Below, in pieces: positions 24,266 to 32,779 of a stretch of DNA of 64,000 nt; position 1 is the first letter of the stretch, and the number at the start of each line of letters is the position of its first letter. Where the stretch lies: positions 1 to 64,000 of the IMG/VR virus record IMGVR_UViG_3300030109_003751. One strand, written 5' to 3'. The position numbers and the translations under genes are program-made. The DNA is from a virus. A model generated the notes under the pieces. It was not told the origin of the DNA. It saw nothing but the letters and a program-made list of their open reading frames with translations, and made no database searches.

Positions 24266-24547
24266 ATGACAGACGATGAATTAAACTTATTAGCAGAAAA
24301 AGTACTAGATAGGTTAATTGAAGGTACTCAAAACTCTAGATGGCACCAAATGAGTTCACCAATGACTGTTGGAGAACTATTAAAAGGACAATTGCCATTT
24401 AAAGAAAGTGAAGAAGAAATGTTAATAGCTGAACTAGCTAGATTAACTACACTACTAAACTTATATGAAAATAATGAAGAGTTTATGAAAGCGGCTATTA
24501 TAAAAAGAAAATTAGAAATAATACAAAATAAATTAGACAAACTATGA
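24266..24547 (+). CDS. Small helical protein with UVR-like C-terminal motif
   Basis: 93 aa from ATG 24266 (an in-frame ATG at 24251 overlaps the promoter box and is less likely). The C-terminal part EEEMLIAELARLTTLLNLYENNEEFMKAAIIKRKLEIIQNKLDK is a UvrB-interaction-like helix pair. First gene after promoter motif copy 6; overlaps ligase by 4 nt. Function unclear. Confidence 0.6.
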   Translation: MTDDELNLLAEKVLDRLIEGTQNSRWHQMSSPMTVGELLKGQLPFKESEEEMLIAELARLTTLLNLYENNEEFMKAAIIKRKLEIIQNKLDKL

Positions 24548-25389
24548 ATATAAAACCAATGTTAGCTCACAAATTTGATGAAGCTAGAATAGATTTTAAA
24601 AAAGATGTAGTATACATGCAACCCAAACTAGATGGCGTTCGCTGTCTGTTTACTAAAGACGGTGCGTTTTCTCGTACTGGTAAACAATTCATGAATATAC
24701 AACATATTGAAGAATCTCTAAAAGATTACTTCAAACAAAACCCTGCTATGGTATTAGATGGTGAGTTATATAATCACGATTTAAAAGATGATTTTGAAAA
24801 AATAATATCATTAGTCAGAAAACAAAAACCAACAGACGAGGACAGGTCTGAGGCACGTAGATTAACACAATATCACGTGTACGACTATACTAATATACTT
24901 ATGAATAACATGGTTAATTATAGGTATAGATTAGATCAGTTAACTTGTTCTAACTTATACAATGATAGTATACACTATGTTGAAAGTAGAAGAGTTAAAA
25001 CTATGAAACAAGCAAAAGATTTTCATACAAGAAAGTTAAATGAAGGATATGAAGGTTCTATACTAAGAACTGATACACCGTATAAACATGGTAGATCTTT
25101 TGGCTTAATGAAATTTAAAGATTTTTCCGATACCGAGGCAACTATTATCGGATACGAAGTAGGTAAAGGCAAAAGAACTGGTACACTAGGTAAGTTCTTA
25201 ATGCAAGATGATGATGGTATTAAATTTGGTTGCCCACCAGGTAAAGGTTATACGTATAAAGATTTAACTGCAATGCTAAACAATGTTGCAGATTATATTG
25301 GTAAACGTGCAACTTTTACTTATTTTCAAAGAACTAAAGCAGGTTCATATAGACACCCGCTTTATAAATGTATAAGAAACTACGAATGA
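24544..25389 (+). CDS. ATP-dependent DNA ligase
   Basis: 281 aa, a minimal phage-size ligase. Motif I is QPKLDGVRC with the AMP-accepting lysine at residue 28; LDGELYN (motif III), NEGYEGSILR (motif IV) and LMKFKDF (motif V) follow. A C-terminal OB-fold-like part (TEATIIGYEVGKGKRTGTLG) is present. It joins nicks and Okazaki fragments. Start overlaps the previous gene and its stop overlaps the next ATG. Confidence 0.93.
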   Translation: MNIKPMLAHKFDEARIDFKKDVVYMQPKLDGVRCLFTKDGAFSRTGKQFMNIQHIEESLKDYFKQNPAMVLDGELYNHDLKDDFEKIISLVRKQKPTDEDRSEARRLTQYHVYDYTNILMNNMVNYRYRLDQLTCSNLYNDSIHYVESRRVKTMKQAKDFHTRKLNEGYEGSILRTDTPYKHGRSFGLMKFKDFSDTEATIIGYEVGKGKRTGTLGKFLMQDDDGIKFGCPPGKGYTYKDLTAMLNNVADYIGKRATFTYFQRTKAGSYRHPLYKCIRNYE

Positions 25390-25895
25390 ATATATTTTAC
25401 TTAGATAAATGTCCTGATAAAGCAGCTAGACTACAATATAATAAGCATGTTGTTAAGATGATATTAGAATCAGCTCAAATGCTGTGTGCTGCGCATCATG
25501 TGATAGGTAATCCTGATGACGCACCATATAAATTGGCACATAAAAATCATCCGTCAACTATATGGGTTAGAGAATCTATACATCATTATGATTGGTTATG
25601 GAATCATATGATAGCATTAGGTGATGAATACACGAAGCGTTATGGTAAAACACATTTATCAATAACTAAAATGAATGATTATAATATGTATTGGGCTCCA
25701 TTAAACATGCCTAATACAGAATTTAAACAACCTCCACAGTGTATGCCCGAAGAATTTAAGCGTGATTGTGCTATACACGCGTACTGGCTATATTATGTAT
25801 ACGACAAGAAAACTATAGCGCATAACAAAGAATCAATATATGATACTAAATACATTAAAAGTACTTTTGGTTACAGCGACGATCTATCATGCTGA
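25386..25895 (+). CDS. Conserved marine phage protein, unknown function
   Basis: 169 aa from ATG 25386. MNIFYLDKCPDKAARLQYNKHVVKMILESAQMLCAAHHV and NHPSTIWVRESIHHYDWLWNH..GDEYTKRYGK are a family pattern I associate with phage proteins of unknown function; a possible nucleic-acid-repair role (pyrimidine dimer glycosylase-like naming) is not supported by a catalytic motif I can verify. Many His residues. Confidence 0.7.
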   Translation: MNIFYLDKCPDKAARLQYNKHVVKMILESAQMLCAAHHVIGNPDDAPYKLAHKNHPSTIWVRESIHHYDWLWNHMIALGDEYTKRYGKTHLSITKMNDYNMYWAPLNMPNTEFKQPPQCMPEEFKRDCAIHAYWLYYVYDKKTIAHNKESIYDTKYIKSTFGYSDDLSC

Positions 25896-26181
25896 TCCTG
25901 CACAAACTGATGATACACCGTTTATAACGGCATCAGGTGCACATATTAACCCAGAAAATCCTCAAGGTCATAGATGGATAGCAGTATCCAGAGATTTAGA
26001 GGGTGAAGGGTTAACATTTGGCGTGAAAGTAAAAATTTCAGGAGCAGGTCATTTAGATGGCGTGTGGACTGTACAAGATAGAATGAATGAAAGGTGGAAT
26101 CATCGAATTGATTTTTTAGTTAATAAAAAATTAAAAGGTGGTAAATGGGAAAAAGTTGAAGTTGAAATACTGAGACAATAG
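25840..26181 (+). CDS. Small exported 3D-domain protein (peptidoglycan-hydrolase-like)
   Basis: 113 aa, starting inside the previous gene (56-nt overlap). A hydrophobic N-terminus (LNTLKVLLVTATIYHA) may be a signal peptide. GVKVKISGAGHLDGVWTVQDRMNERWNHRIDFLV contains the two Asp of the 3D/MltA-type domain (about residues 80 and 91) used by lytic transglycosylases. It could weaken the cell wall or aid entry. Unusual in the early block. Confidence 0.6.
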   Translation: MILNTLKVLLVTATIYHADPAQTDDTPFITASGAHINPENPQGHRWIAVSRDLEGEGLTFGVKVKISGAGHLDGVWTVQDRMNERWNHRIDFLVNKKLKGGKWEKVEVEILRQ

Positions 26182-26210
26182 GCTTTAAATAATAAATAAG
26201 TAATAGGCTA

Positions 26211-26816
26211 ATGTCACAAGATAGAAACATAAAGTGGTTAAATGATAGAAAGATTATTTATAGGAGTTTTCCTATTAATGATAAACCTACCATAGAAACA
26301 AATCAGTATATGTATTACGAGAATGGTACTTATGAGTGCTATACATTGTTTAATACACGTGCGAAGATTACTACTTATAAATCTCTTAAGTGGCATTTCC
26401 TAGTACTTTATTATTTAAATGATGAAATAAATTTAAAGCATATCTTTAGATTTATAGCAGATAAAGAAAATGGTTTTGTTACATTTTTTATTAAGCAAAA
26501 ATTATTAGATAGCATGATAATAGATGTATTAAAACAAGGTGGTGAGCCACCAGTAAATAAAATTCGTAAAGTTATATTTAAAGACTTTAGCGGGTTAACA
26601 CTAAGTGAAAAACTTAGTATTGTAGGTAAGTTAATAGGTAGATCAAGCATAGACACTGAAATGATATATCATACAATGTTAGATTTAAACGACATGAGTA
26701 AGAAGATTACTGTAGGTCGAATTGCAGGTTTGCTTAACTGTTCTACAAGAACTATTTATCGTCACATGTGTGATGAATTAAAACAAGAAAAACAAATTTT
26801 AAACAATCAATTATGA
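26211..26816 (+). CDS. HTH-type regulator
   Basis: 201 aa. The C-terminal ITVGRIAGLLNCSTRTIYRHMCDELKQE (about 165-193) is a helix-turn-helix with a recognition helix, like resolvase/AraC-type. The N-terminal 150 residues are unlike any family I recognise. It sits directly before the sigma factor (overlap 4 nt), so it may tune middle-gene transcription. Confidence 0.7.
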   Translation: MSQDRNIKWLNDRKIIYRSFPINDKPTIETNQYMYYENGTYECYTLFNTRAKITTYKSLKWHFLVLYYLNDEINLKHIFRFIADKENGFVTFFIKQKLLDSMIIDVLKQGGEPPVNKIRKVIFKDFSGLTLSEKLSIVGKLIGRSSIDTEMIYHTMLDLNDMSKKITVGRIAGLLNCSTRTIYRHMCDELKQEKQILNNQL

Positions 26817-27571
26817 AAAAATATAATATAGAAAATTATATTAGGTATAAAGAAGATTTATCTTCTGTTATGCCAAAAGATCAAGATTGGGAAAGTTATA
26901 CGAGAAATGAATTAATTACTAAATTCATGCCTTTGGTTGAAAACCTAGCTCGTAAATTTTCTACAGCTCAACAAGCATCAGGTGTAATGGATATTACAGA
27001 TTTAATTCAATGTGGGAATGAGGCTTTAACTCGTGCTACAGATAAATTAGATTTTAACTTATTAAAAGAGTCTGACGATGTTGAGAAAACTTTAAAATCA
27101 TTTTTTAGTAAAAGAGTTAAAGGAGCTATTAGGAGACAAATTGACATCAATAGAGGTGACATGAGAATTCCTGAGCACAAATTAAATGAAATAAGAAAAG
27201 ATAACGGTAAAGATAAAAGGATGGTTGAGATGTTTTTTAATTCTATATTTTTAAGTATAGATGCTCAACCAAAAGATCATGATGGGGATAATTTATTATA
27301 TCAAATTCCTGATAAATCAGAGCCTTATAACATTCATTTATTAAATGCTTATTTAACAAGTTTATTAAAGAAAAACTTAACAGGAAGTGAGTACGAGGTT
27401 TTAAGACTAAGTTATGGGTTGGATTGTGAAAAACATTCCGCTAAACAAATAGCTGAAAAATTAAATATTACTGGAACTAGTGATTATGTTAGAATATCAG
27501 AACTCAAAAAACAAGCAGTTCAAAAATTAATTGATAACGTAGATCACTCTCAAGTACTTGATTACCTGTAA
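26813..27571 (+). CDS. RNA polymerase sigma factor (sigma-70 family)
   Basis: 252 aa. Region 2: FMPLVENLARKFSTAQQ..DITDLIQCGNEALTRATDKLD and FFSKRVKGAIRRQIDINRGDMRIP. Region 4-like: LTGSEYEVLRLSYGLDCEKHSAKQIAEKLNITGTSDYVRISELKKQAVQKL, a helix-turn-helix. It should direct host RNA polymerase to phage promoters; the promoter motif found here or an unseen late promoter could be its target. Region 1 is absent, as in phage sigmas. Confidence 0.85.
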   Translation: MKKYNIENYIRYKEDLSSVMPKDQDWESYTRNELITKFMPLVENLARKFSTAQQASGVMDITDLIQCGNEALTRATDKLDFNLLKESDDVEKTLKSFFSKRVKGAIRRQIDINRGDMRIPEHKLNEIRKDNGKDKRMVEMFFNSIFLSIDAQPKDHDGDNLLYQIPDKSEPYNIHLLNAYLTSLLKKNLTGSEYEVLRLSYGLDCEKHSAKQIAEKLNITGTSDYVRISELKKQAVQKLIDNVDHSQVLDYL

Positions 27572-27582
27572 GTTATGTAAAT

Positions 27583-27597
27583 CATGTTAATAACATG
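27583..27597. promoter_or_regulatory. Palindrome upstream of ERF gene
   Basis: CATGTTA-A-TAACATG, a perfect inverted repeat with a 1-nt centre, lies in the 61-bp gap between the sigma gene and the recombination genes. Its size and symmetry suit an operator for the HTH protein encoded upstream. No T-run follows, so it is not a terminator. Confidence 0.5.
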
Positions 27598-27632
27598 TAA
27601 TTATTATAATAAGCAAATTTAAACACAAACGA

Positions 27633-28154
27633 ATGAACATAAACGAAAAATTAGCTAATATTCAAACCAAATTTAAATCTAAAAAATCTAGATTTAACAG
27701 CTTCGGCAAATATTACTTCAGATCAGCCGAAGACATTCTCGAAAGCATAAAGCCCTACTTATTAGAGTATGGAGTTACAGTAGTAATAAATGAAAAATTC
27801 ATTAAGGATAGAGATGTTGTTATACTTAAATCAACAGCAACTTTAATTGATGAAAAAGGAATGCGTATTGCTGCAACCGCTATAGTAGGAGTTGATCTTG
27901 AACAGAAAGGTATGCAAATGCCACAACGATTTGGAACAGCATCTTCATATGGAAAAAAATATGCCCTAGGTAATTTATTTCTAATTGATGATACGCAAGA
28001 CAGCGATGCAATTAATACGCATGGTAAAGCAATGTCTGACGATCAAATTAAGGCAGCAAAGCAATTTGTGAAAGCTGGTGGTACGATTGAAGCTATTAAA
28101 AAGAAGTATAAAGTAAACCCTCAATTAGAAAAGGAACTAACGACACTAAAATGA
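27633..28154 (+). CDS. erf: ERF-family single-strand annealing protein
   Basis: 173 aa. KYYFRSAEDILESIKPYLLEYGVTVVINEKF and GTASSYGKKYALGNLFLIDDTQDSDAIN match the ERF superfamily core (GxxxSYxxKYxLxxLFxIxxxxDxDA). It anneals complementary single strands, working with the adjacent exonuclease. Coupled to it by a 4-nt overlap. Confidence 0.88.
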   Translation: MNINEKLANIQTKFKSKKSRFNSFGKYYFRSAEDILESIKPYLLEYGVTVVINEKFIKDRDVVILKSTATLIDEKGMRIAATAIVGVDLEQKGMQMPQRFGTASSYGKKYALGNLFLIDDTQDSDAINTHGKAMSDDQIKAAKQFVKAGGTIEAIKKKYKVNPQLEKELTTLK

Positions 28155-28882
28155 GAAAAACAGACATCTTGAAAAAGCTCCGTGATGATGAACATTATTA
28201 CGGAGACTTTGGAAAGAAATATTTGAGTAATTCAGATATATCTACATTACTTAAAAACCCTTTAGCATTAGGAAAACCAATGAAGCCTTCACCAGCTTTT
28301 TTGGTAGGTAGTTATTTTCATACGGCTATTTTAGAACCTAATAAACTTAAAAAGTTTAAAGTTGTAAAATCAACCACAAGAAATACTAAAATGTATAAAG
28401 AGATAACTGGCGGTGAACTTTGTTTATTACAATCAGAAGTTGATCAAATTGAATTAATGACTGAGAAAATATTAAACAATAATATATGTAAAGATCTTAT
28501 ACAAGGTAAAAATATTACATATGAAGAACCAGGTATTACAGAACTTGAAGGAGAAATGTGGAAAGGCAAAGCAGATATTATAAATAAAAATGAAAAATTA
28601 ATAATTGATTTAAAAACGACCGCAGATATTTCAAAATTTAAGTGGTCTGCTTCTAAATACAATTACGATTCACAAGCTTATATTTATAGTAAACTATTTG
28701 GCTATGAGATGTTATTTATTGTTATAGATAAAACAACTCATCAAATAGGTTTGTTTGATTGTTCCCCTGAATTTTATAATAGAGGAGCAGAAAAAGTAAA
28801 ACAAGCTGTTGATCAATACAAGCTATTCTTTAAGTCTGAGGGATTTGATCCCAATCAATTTTTTATTAACAAAACACTTTAA
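28151..28882 (+). CDS. PD-(D/E)XK exonuclease, RecE/lambda-exo type
   Basis: 243 aa. MWKGKADIINK, then LIIDLKTTADI and YDSQAYIYSKLFG give the Asp, Asp-x-Lys and Gln-x-x-x-Tyr residues of the PD-(D/E)XK/Cas4-like nuclease fold. HTAILEPNKL is the usual N-terminal His motif of this group. It would resect double-strand ends for annealing by the ERF protein. Confidence 0.88.
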   Translation: MRKTDILKKLRDDEHYYGDFGKKYLSNSDISTLLKNPLALGKPMKPSPAFLVGSYFHTAILEPNKLKKFKVVKSTTRNTKMYKEITGGELCLLQSEVDQIELMTEKILNNNICKDLIQGKNITYEEPGITELEGEMWKGKADIINKNEKLIIDLKTTADISKFKWSASKYNYDSQAYIYSKLFGYEMLFIVIDKTTHQIGLFDCSPEFYNRGAEKVKQAVDQYKLFFKSEGFDPNQFFINKTL

Positions 28883-28891
28883 TTTAATATT

Positions 28892-29059
28892 ATGGCAAGA
28901 ACTAGAAAAAGAACCTGTGACGTAACAGGTATGACTACAAGCACTAACAATTTTTACACGAATCAATCTCATGTAAAAGCTGTTGACAATTTAAGAAGAT
29001 TAACTGGAGCTAATAAGATTCAGTTAACTAGAATGTTTAACCAATTAAACGCATATTAA
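28892..29059 (+). CDS. Small hypothetical protein
   Basis: 55 aa: MARTRKRTCDVTGMTTSTNNFY, then AVDNLRRLTGANKIQLTRMFNQL. A C-D-V-T-G-x-x motif and basic N-terminus suggest nucleic-acid contact. It lies between exonuclease and SSB-like genes. Unknown. Confidence 0.6.
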   Translation: MARTRKRTCDVTGMTTSTNNFYTNQSHVKAVDNLRRLTGANKIQLTRMFNQLNAY

Positions 29060-29060
29060 T

Positions 29061-29381
29061 ATGGCATCAATAATTAAAGCTAGTATTAACCTTAGTAATA
29101 TCGATAAATCAAAAATTATCGAAGGAAAAAAAGGAAAATACTTACCCATTAGTATAACTATTAATGATGAGGTTGATCAATTTGGAAATCAAGGTCCAGT
29201 GATTATATCTCAAACAAAAGAAGAACGAGATAATAAAACTGCTAAAGTTTATTTAGGTAACGTTCAAGTAGTTTGGACTAACGGGGACAACGTATCAGTT
29301 GCTCCAAGAGATGACGCTCCAAAAGCAACACAACAAAAACAAGAAGACAAAGTACAAGTAGGAGAAGACCTACCATTTTAA
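29061..29381 (+). CDS. ssDNA-binding protein, small phage type
   Basis: 106 aa. Beta-rich core (INLSNIDKSKIIEGKKGKYLPISITIND) and a flexible acidic tail that ends DLPF, the arrangement used by SSBs and T7 gp2.5-like proteins to contact partners. KDNDVQVV-type WTNGDNVSVAPRD precedes the tail. The position before the primase-helicase supports the call. Confidence 0.65.
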   Translation: MASIIKASINLSNIDKSKIIEGKKGKYLPISITINDEVDQFGNQGPVIISQTKEERDNKTAKVYLGNVQVVWTNGDNVSVAPRDDAPKATQQKQEDKVQVGEDLPF

Positions 29382-29394
29382 TATAATTTAATAT

Positions 29395-31107
29395 ATGCAA
29401 ACAGAGATCAATGGATTTTTGATTGATGATTTCAATCAATACAACCTTAAGGTGAAAGATAAACAAGGGATTTGTCCTTTGTGTTCACATGATAGGAAAC
29501 CCGAACATAGGAAACTTAAATGTTCTTCTTATGATTGGGAACGGGGTCTCGGTACTTGTCACAATTGTAATACAACTTTTCAACTACATACTTACCAACG
29601 TAAGGGAAGTAGTGAAAAAGAATATATCAGACCTGACTTTTCTACTCAAACGCATAAAGCGCCAACTAGCAAAGTACTACAATGGTTTGATAGTAGAGGT
29701 ATATCTCAAAGGACTCTTGAAGACTTAAATGTTTCTGAGGGTCCTGAGTATATGCCACAAACCGGAAAGACCGAGAACACAATTAAATTTAATTACACAA
29801 TAGGTAATGAACTTATTAATATTAAATACCGCGACGGCAGAAAGAATTTCAAACTATATAAAGGGGCTGAGAAAGTATTTTATAATATTAATAGTATAGT
29901 TGGTTATAATAATTGTGTAATAACAGAGGGTGAAATGGACGTATTAGCGTTTCATGAAGCCGGTGTTAAAAATGTTATATCAGTTCCTAATGGAGCAACT
30001 ATAACTAATAATAATTTAGACTATCTTGACAACTGTATAGATTATTTTGAAGACAAAGAAAAAATAATTTTAGCAGTAGATTCAGATGCGGCTGGACAAA
30101 CATTACAACAAGAGCTAGTTAGAAGACTAGGTGCTGAAGTATGTTTTATAGCAGATTTAGAAGATTGTAAAGATGCTAATGAATACTTATTAAAATATGG
30201 AAAAGAAAAATTGGCGGAGCGTGTTACGCAAGCAAATCCAGTACCGCTCGAAAACGTTACAACGTTTAGAGACATCGAAGGAGAAATTACTGATTTTGTT
30301 ACCCACGGGTTTAAACCAGGTTATCAAATCGGTTTACCAAACTTTGACAGGATTTTTTCAACTTATACATCCCAGTTTATTACTGTTACTGGTATACCTA
30401 GTAGTGGTAAGTCTGATTTTGTTGATCAAATGGTCATAGGTTATAACCAAAACTATGGATGGAAAACAGCGTATGCTTCACCAGAAAATGCACCTACACA
30501 TTTACACGCTCATAAACTTATGAGAAAAATATGGGGACAAATGCCTAATAAAGGAGACATTGGAAGCAAGAGATGGAATGAAGTAGCAGATCATATAAAT
30601 GATAACTTCTTTTTTATAGACATGGACCGATATACTTTAGATTCAGTATTAAGAAAAGGTGCTGAATTAGTTAAACGTAAAGGTATTAAATGTTTAGTAA
30701 TAGATCCGTATAATAAGGTAAGAGATGTAAATAGTAAAACAGAGGATGTGAATAGGTATACTATGGAATATTTAACAAAAATAGAAACTTTTTGTAAAAA
30801 ATATGACGTGTTAACTTTTATTGTCGCGCATCCAACTAAAATGTATAAAGACAAAGATGGTAAAATGGAAGAGCCGAACATGTACAATATTAAAGGTGGT
30901 GGCGAGTGGTACGATGCTAGCTATCACGGCATATTGGTTCACAGGAATTATGAAGAAAAAACTACAAAAGCAAAAGTCCTTAAAGTAAAATTTCAAAACT
31001 TAGGGGAAAATGGTGCTGAGGCTTATTTTAAATGGGAACCAGGATCCGGTAGATTTTTACCTCATGAATCTGTTTCATTAGACAATGAAAAACTACCCTG
31101 GGAATGA
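29395..31107 (+). CDS. Primase-helicase (T7 gp4-like)
   Basis: 570 aa. Zinc-finger residues C27/C30 and C55/C58 (CPLC, CHNC) head a primase part; the Toprim core has ITEGEMDVLAF and ILAVDSDAAGQTL. The RecA-type helicase has Walker A GIPSSGKSDFVDQM (near 335) and Walker B CLVIDPYNKV. It unwinds DNA and lays down primers at the fork. It overlaps the next gene by 4 nt. No DNA polymerase is in this window. Confidence 0.93.
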   Translation: MQTEINGFLIDDFNQYNLKVKDKQGICPLCSHDRKPEHRKLKCSSYDWERGLGTCHNCNTTFQLHTYQRKGSSEKEYIRPDFSTQTHKAPTSKVLQWFDSRGISQRTLEDLNVSEGPEYMPQTGKTENTIKFNYTIGNELINIKYRDGRKNFKLYKGAEKVFYNINSIVGYNNCVITEGEMDVLAFHEAGVKNVISVPNGATITNNNLDYLDNCIDYFEDKEKIILAVDSDAAGQTLQQELVRRLGAEVCFIADLEDCKDANEYLLKYGKEKLAERVTQANPVPLENVTTFRDIEGEITDFVTHGFKPGYQIGLPNFDRIFSTYTSQFITVTGIPSSGKSDFVDQMVIGYNQNYGWKTAYASPENAPTHLHAHKLMRKIWGQMPNKGDIGSKRWNEVADHINDNFFFIDMDRYTLDSVLRKGAELVKRKGIKCLVIDPYNKVRDVNSKTEDVNRYTMEYLTKIETFCKKYDVLTFIVAHPTKMYKDKDGKMEEPNMYNIKGGGEWYDASYHGILVHRNYEEKTTKAKVLKVKFQNLGENGAEAYFKWEPGSGRFLPHESVSLDNEKLPWE

Positions 31108-31382
31108 CAGCATTCTATAAAAGGAAGTTTTCAATGGGAGACTATAAAAGAAATGATGAAGAAGAAAAAGCTAGACTCTGGTGTCATGAAAATAACATAT
31201 GTATAACACCACGTCAGTCTAAATGGGGAGAAAAAAGTTGGATAATAGAAATCGAAACAGGTTTTTATCCTAATAGAAAGAAAATAGGAGAAAGTCCACA
31301 AGCTTATGGTCCAGGAGAAATATGGAAAAAAATATGTGAATATCAAAAGTATTATTATGGCAAATATAAAAACAAAGTTTAA
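31104..31382 (+). CDS. Small hypothetical protein
   Basis: 92 aa from ATG 31104 (a second ATG at 31134 may be the true start). YKRNDEEEKARLWCHENNICITPRQSKWGEKSWIIEIETGFYPNRKKIG looks like a compact nucleic-acid-binding or adaptor domain. The same region is a common linker gene after phage primase-helicases in marine phages, as I recall. Function unknown. Confidence 0.65.
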   Translation: MTAFYKRKFSMGDYKRNDEEEKARLWCHENNICITPRQSKWGEKSWIIEIETGFYPNRKKIGESPQAYGPGEIWKKICEYQKYYYGKYKNKV

Positions 31383-32007
31383 AAACGCTAATGAAGCGTA
31401 TGAGTACTTCTTAAAGTTAATACCAAAAGAAGGCATTGAATTTAGTGACACAAAAGCTTTATTCAATATAGGTTTTGAGATAACAAATCCCTTAGATAAT
31501 AAAATAAAAAACAAAAAGAGAAAATGGAAACATGATTATGCCGAGGCTGAATGGCAGTGGTATTTATCTGGTGATCCTAACATTAAGGCATTAGAAAATA
31601 TTTATGGTAAAGTACCAAAGATCTGGTGTCATATGGCTGATGAAAAAGGTAGAGTTCAATCTAATTATGGATGGCAATGGATGAGAGGACAGCAACTTAA
31701 TAATATAGTAGCTAAATTAAAATCCACCCAAGACACGAGACATGGAGCTATTAGTATTTATGACGCAAAAGAAATGCGTAATTATGATTACGATACCCCG
31801 TGTACTTATGCGGTTCAGTTTACAATAATTAATAACAAATTATGCATGTCTGTTTATATGCGATCTAATGACCTCTGGTACGGCTTTTGTAACGATCAAT
31901 ACTGTTTTAGTATGTTACAAAAATTAGTTGCAGACAGGTTGTCTATAGACACAGGATGGTACTATCATCACGCGCATAATTTACATTTGTATAACGATAA
32001 ATTATAA
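31357..32007 (+). CDS. Thymidylate synthase-like enzyme
   Basis: 216 aa from ATG 31357, shorter than ThyA (about 264). DTPCTYAVQF has the catalytic cysteine at 149 in the usual P-C context; YMRSNDLWYGF (169-177) gives the RS-x-D phosphate-binding motif; HHAHNLHLYND is the C-terminal His/Tyr motif. It transfers a one-carbon unit to dUMP (or dCMP, a hydroxymethylase activity). The N-terminal folate-contact region is shortened. It follows dCMP deaminase function in the same operon. Confidence 0.8.
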   Translation: MANIKTKFKNANEAYEYFLKLIPKEGIEFSDTKALFNIGFEITNPLDNKIKNKKRKWKHDYAEAEWQWYLSGDPNIKALENIYGKVPKIWCHMADEKGRVQSNYGWQWMRGQQLNNIVAKLKSTQDTRHGAISIYDAKEMRNYDYDTPCTYAVQFTIINNKLCMSVYMRSNDLWYGFCNDQYCFSMLQKLVADRLSIDTGWYYHHAHNLHLYNDKL

Positions 32008-32008
32008 T

Positions 32009-32779
32009 ATGTATTATTTATACCACATACCAGGTAAAAAAATTGGAGTAACAAGTAATCTTAATAAGAGGGTTACGGTTATCCAAGGATATAGACCAGA
32101 TGAGTATGAAGTTCTTGATCAAAGTAATGATATAGATTATATATCAGACAAAGAGATAGAACTTCAAAAGTCTTACGGCTATAGAGTAGATAGAAAATTA
32201 TATAAAAACTTATTTAATAAAATGAATTATTTTAAAATAAACGTAACAGAACAAACAACCACCTTTCCTTGTCCTTTAGACAAACTGAAAGGCCGACTGT
32301 TTGATAATATAGGTATGGAGTGGGATACCGAGCACGGAAAGCTAAATATAACCCCTAACACAATAAGTTGGATAATGAAAAACGTAAAAATCTCTATGTA
32401 TAACCCAGAGAGATGTTATGTTTATAACAAAGCATTTGCTACGTGGCTTATACCAACAACAAAAAAATGTTCTAAGAAACCTTTAAAAATGTTCGAAAAC
32501 ATTAGACAATGGGCTGAAGATAGAGGCTTGTATGATAAAGGTGATTCCAAAACACAGTTCCTAAAGCTCCAAGAAGAGTCAGGAGAATTATCAAAAGCGT
32601 TATTACATGATGATCAAGAAGAAGTAATAGATGCTATTGGTGACATGGTAGTAGTACTTACTAACTTAGCTCATTTAAGAGGTGTGCATATTGAAACTTG
32701 TATTGCATCCGCATATAATGTTATAAATAAAAGAACAGGTAAAATGATTAACGGAACATTCGTAAAAGATGCAGATTAA
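32009..32779 (+). CDS. GIY-YIG-like domain fused to MazG pyrophosphohydrolase
   Basis: 256 aa. Residues 1-65 (YLYHIPGKKIGVTSNLNKRVTVIQGY, then EIELQKSYGY) follow the GIY-YIG nuclease pattern with candidate Arg20 and Glu. Residues about 165-256 (QFLKLQEESGELSKALL, DAIGDMVVVLTNLAHLRG) are the MazG-type NTP pyrophosphohydrolase with E-x-x-E and D-x-x-D-like ligands. The middle 70-160 is unassigned. A fusion of DNA nuclease-like and nucleotide-cleansing domains is unusual. Confidence 0.7.
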   Translation: MYYLYHIPGKKIGVTSNLNKRVTVIQGYRPDEYEVLDQSNDIDYISDKEIELQKSYGYRVDRKLYKNLFNKMNYFKINVTEQTTTFPCPLDKLKGRLFDNIGMEWDTEHGKLNITPNTISWIMKNVKISMYNPERCYVYNKAFATWLIPTTKKCSKKPLKMFENIRQWAEDRGLYDKGDSKTQFLKLQEESGELSKALLHDDQEEVIDAIGDMVVVLTNLAHLRGVHIETCIASAYNVINKRTGKMINGTFVKDAD

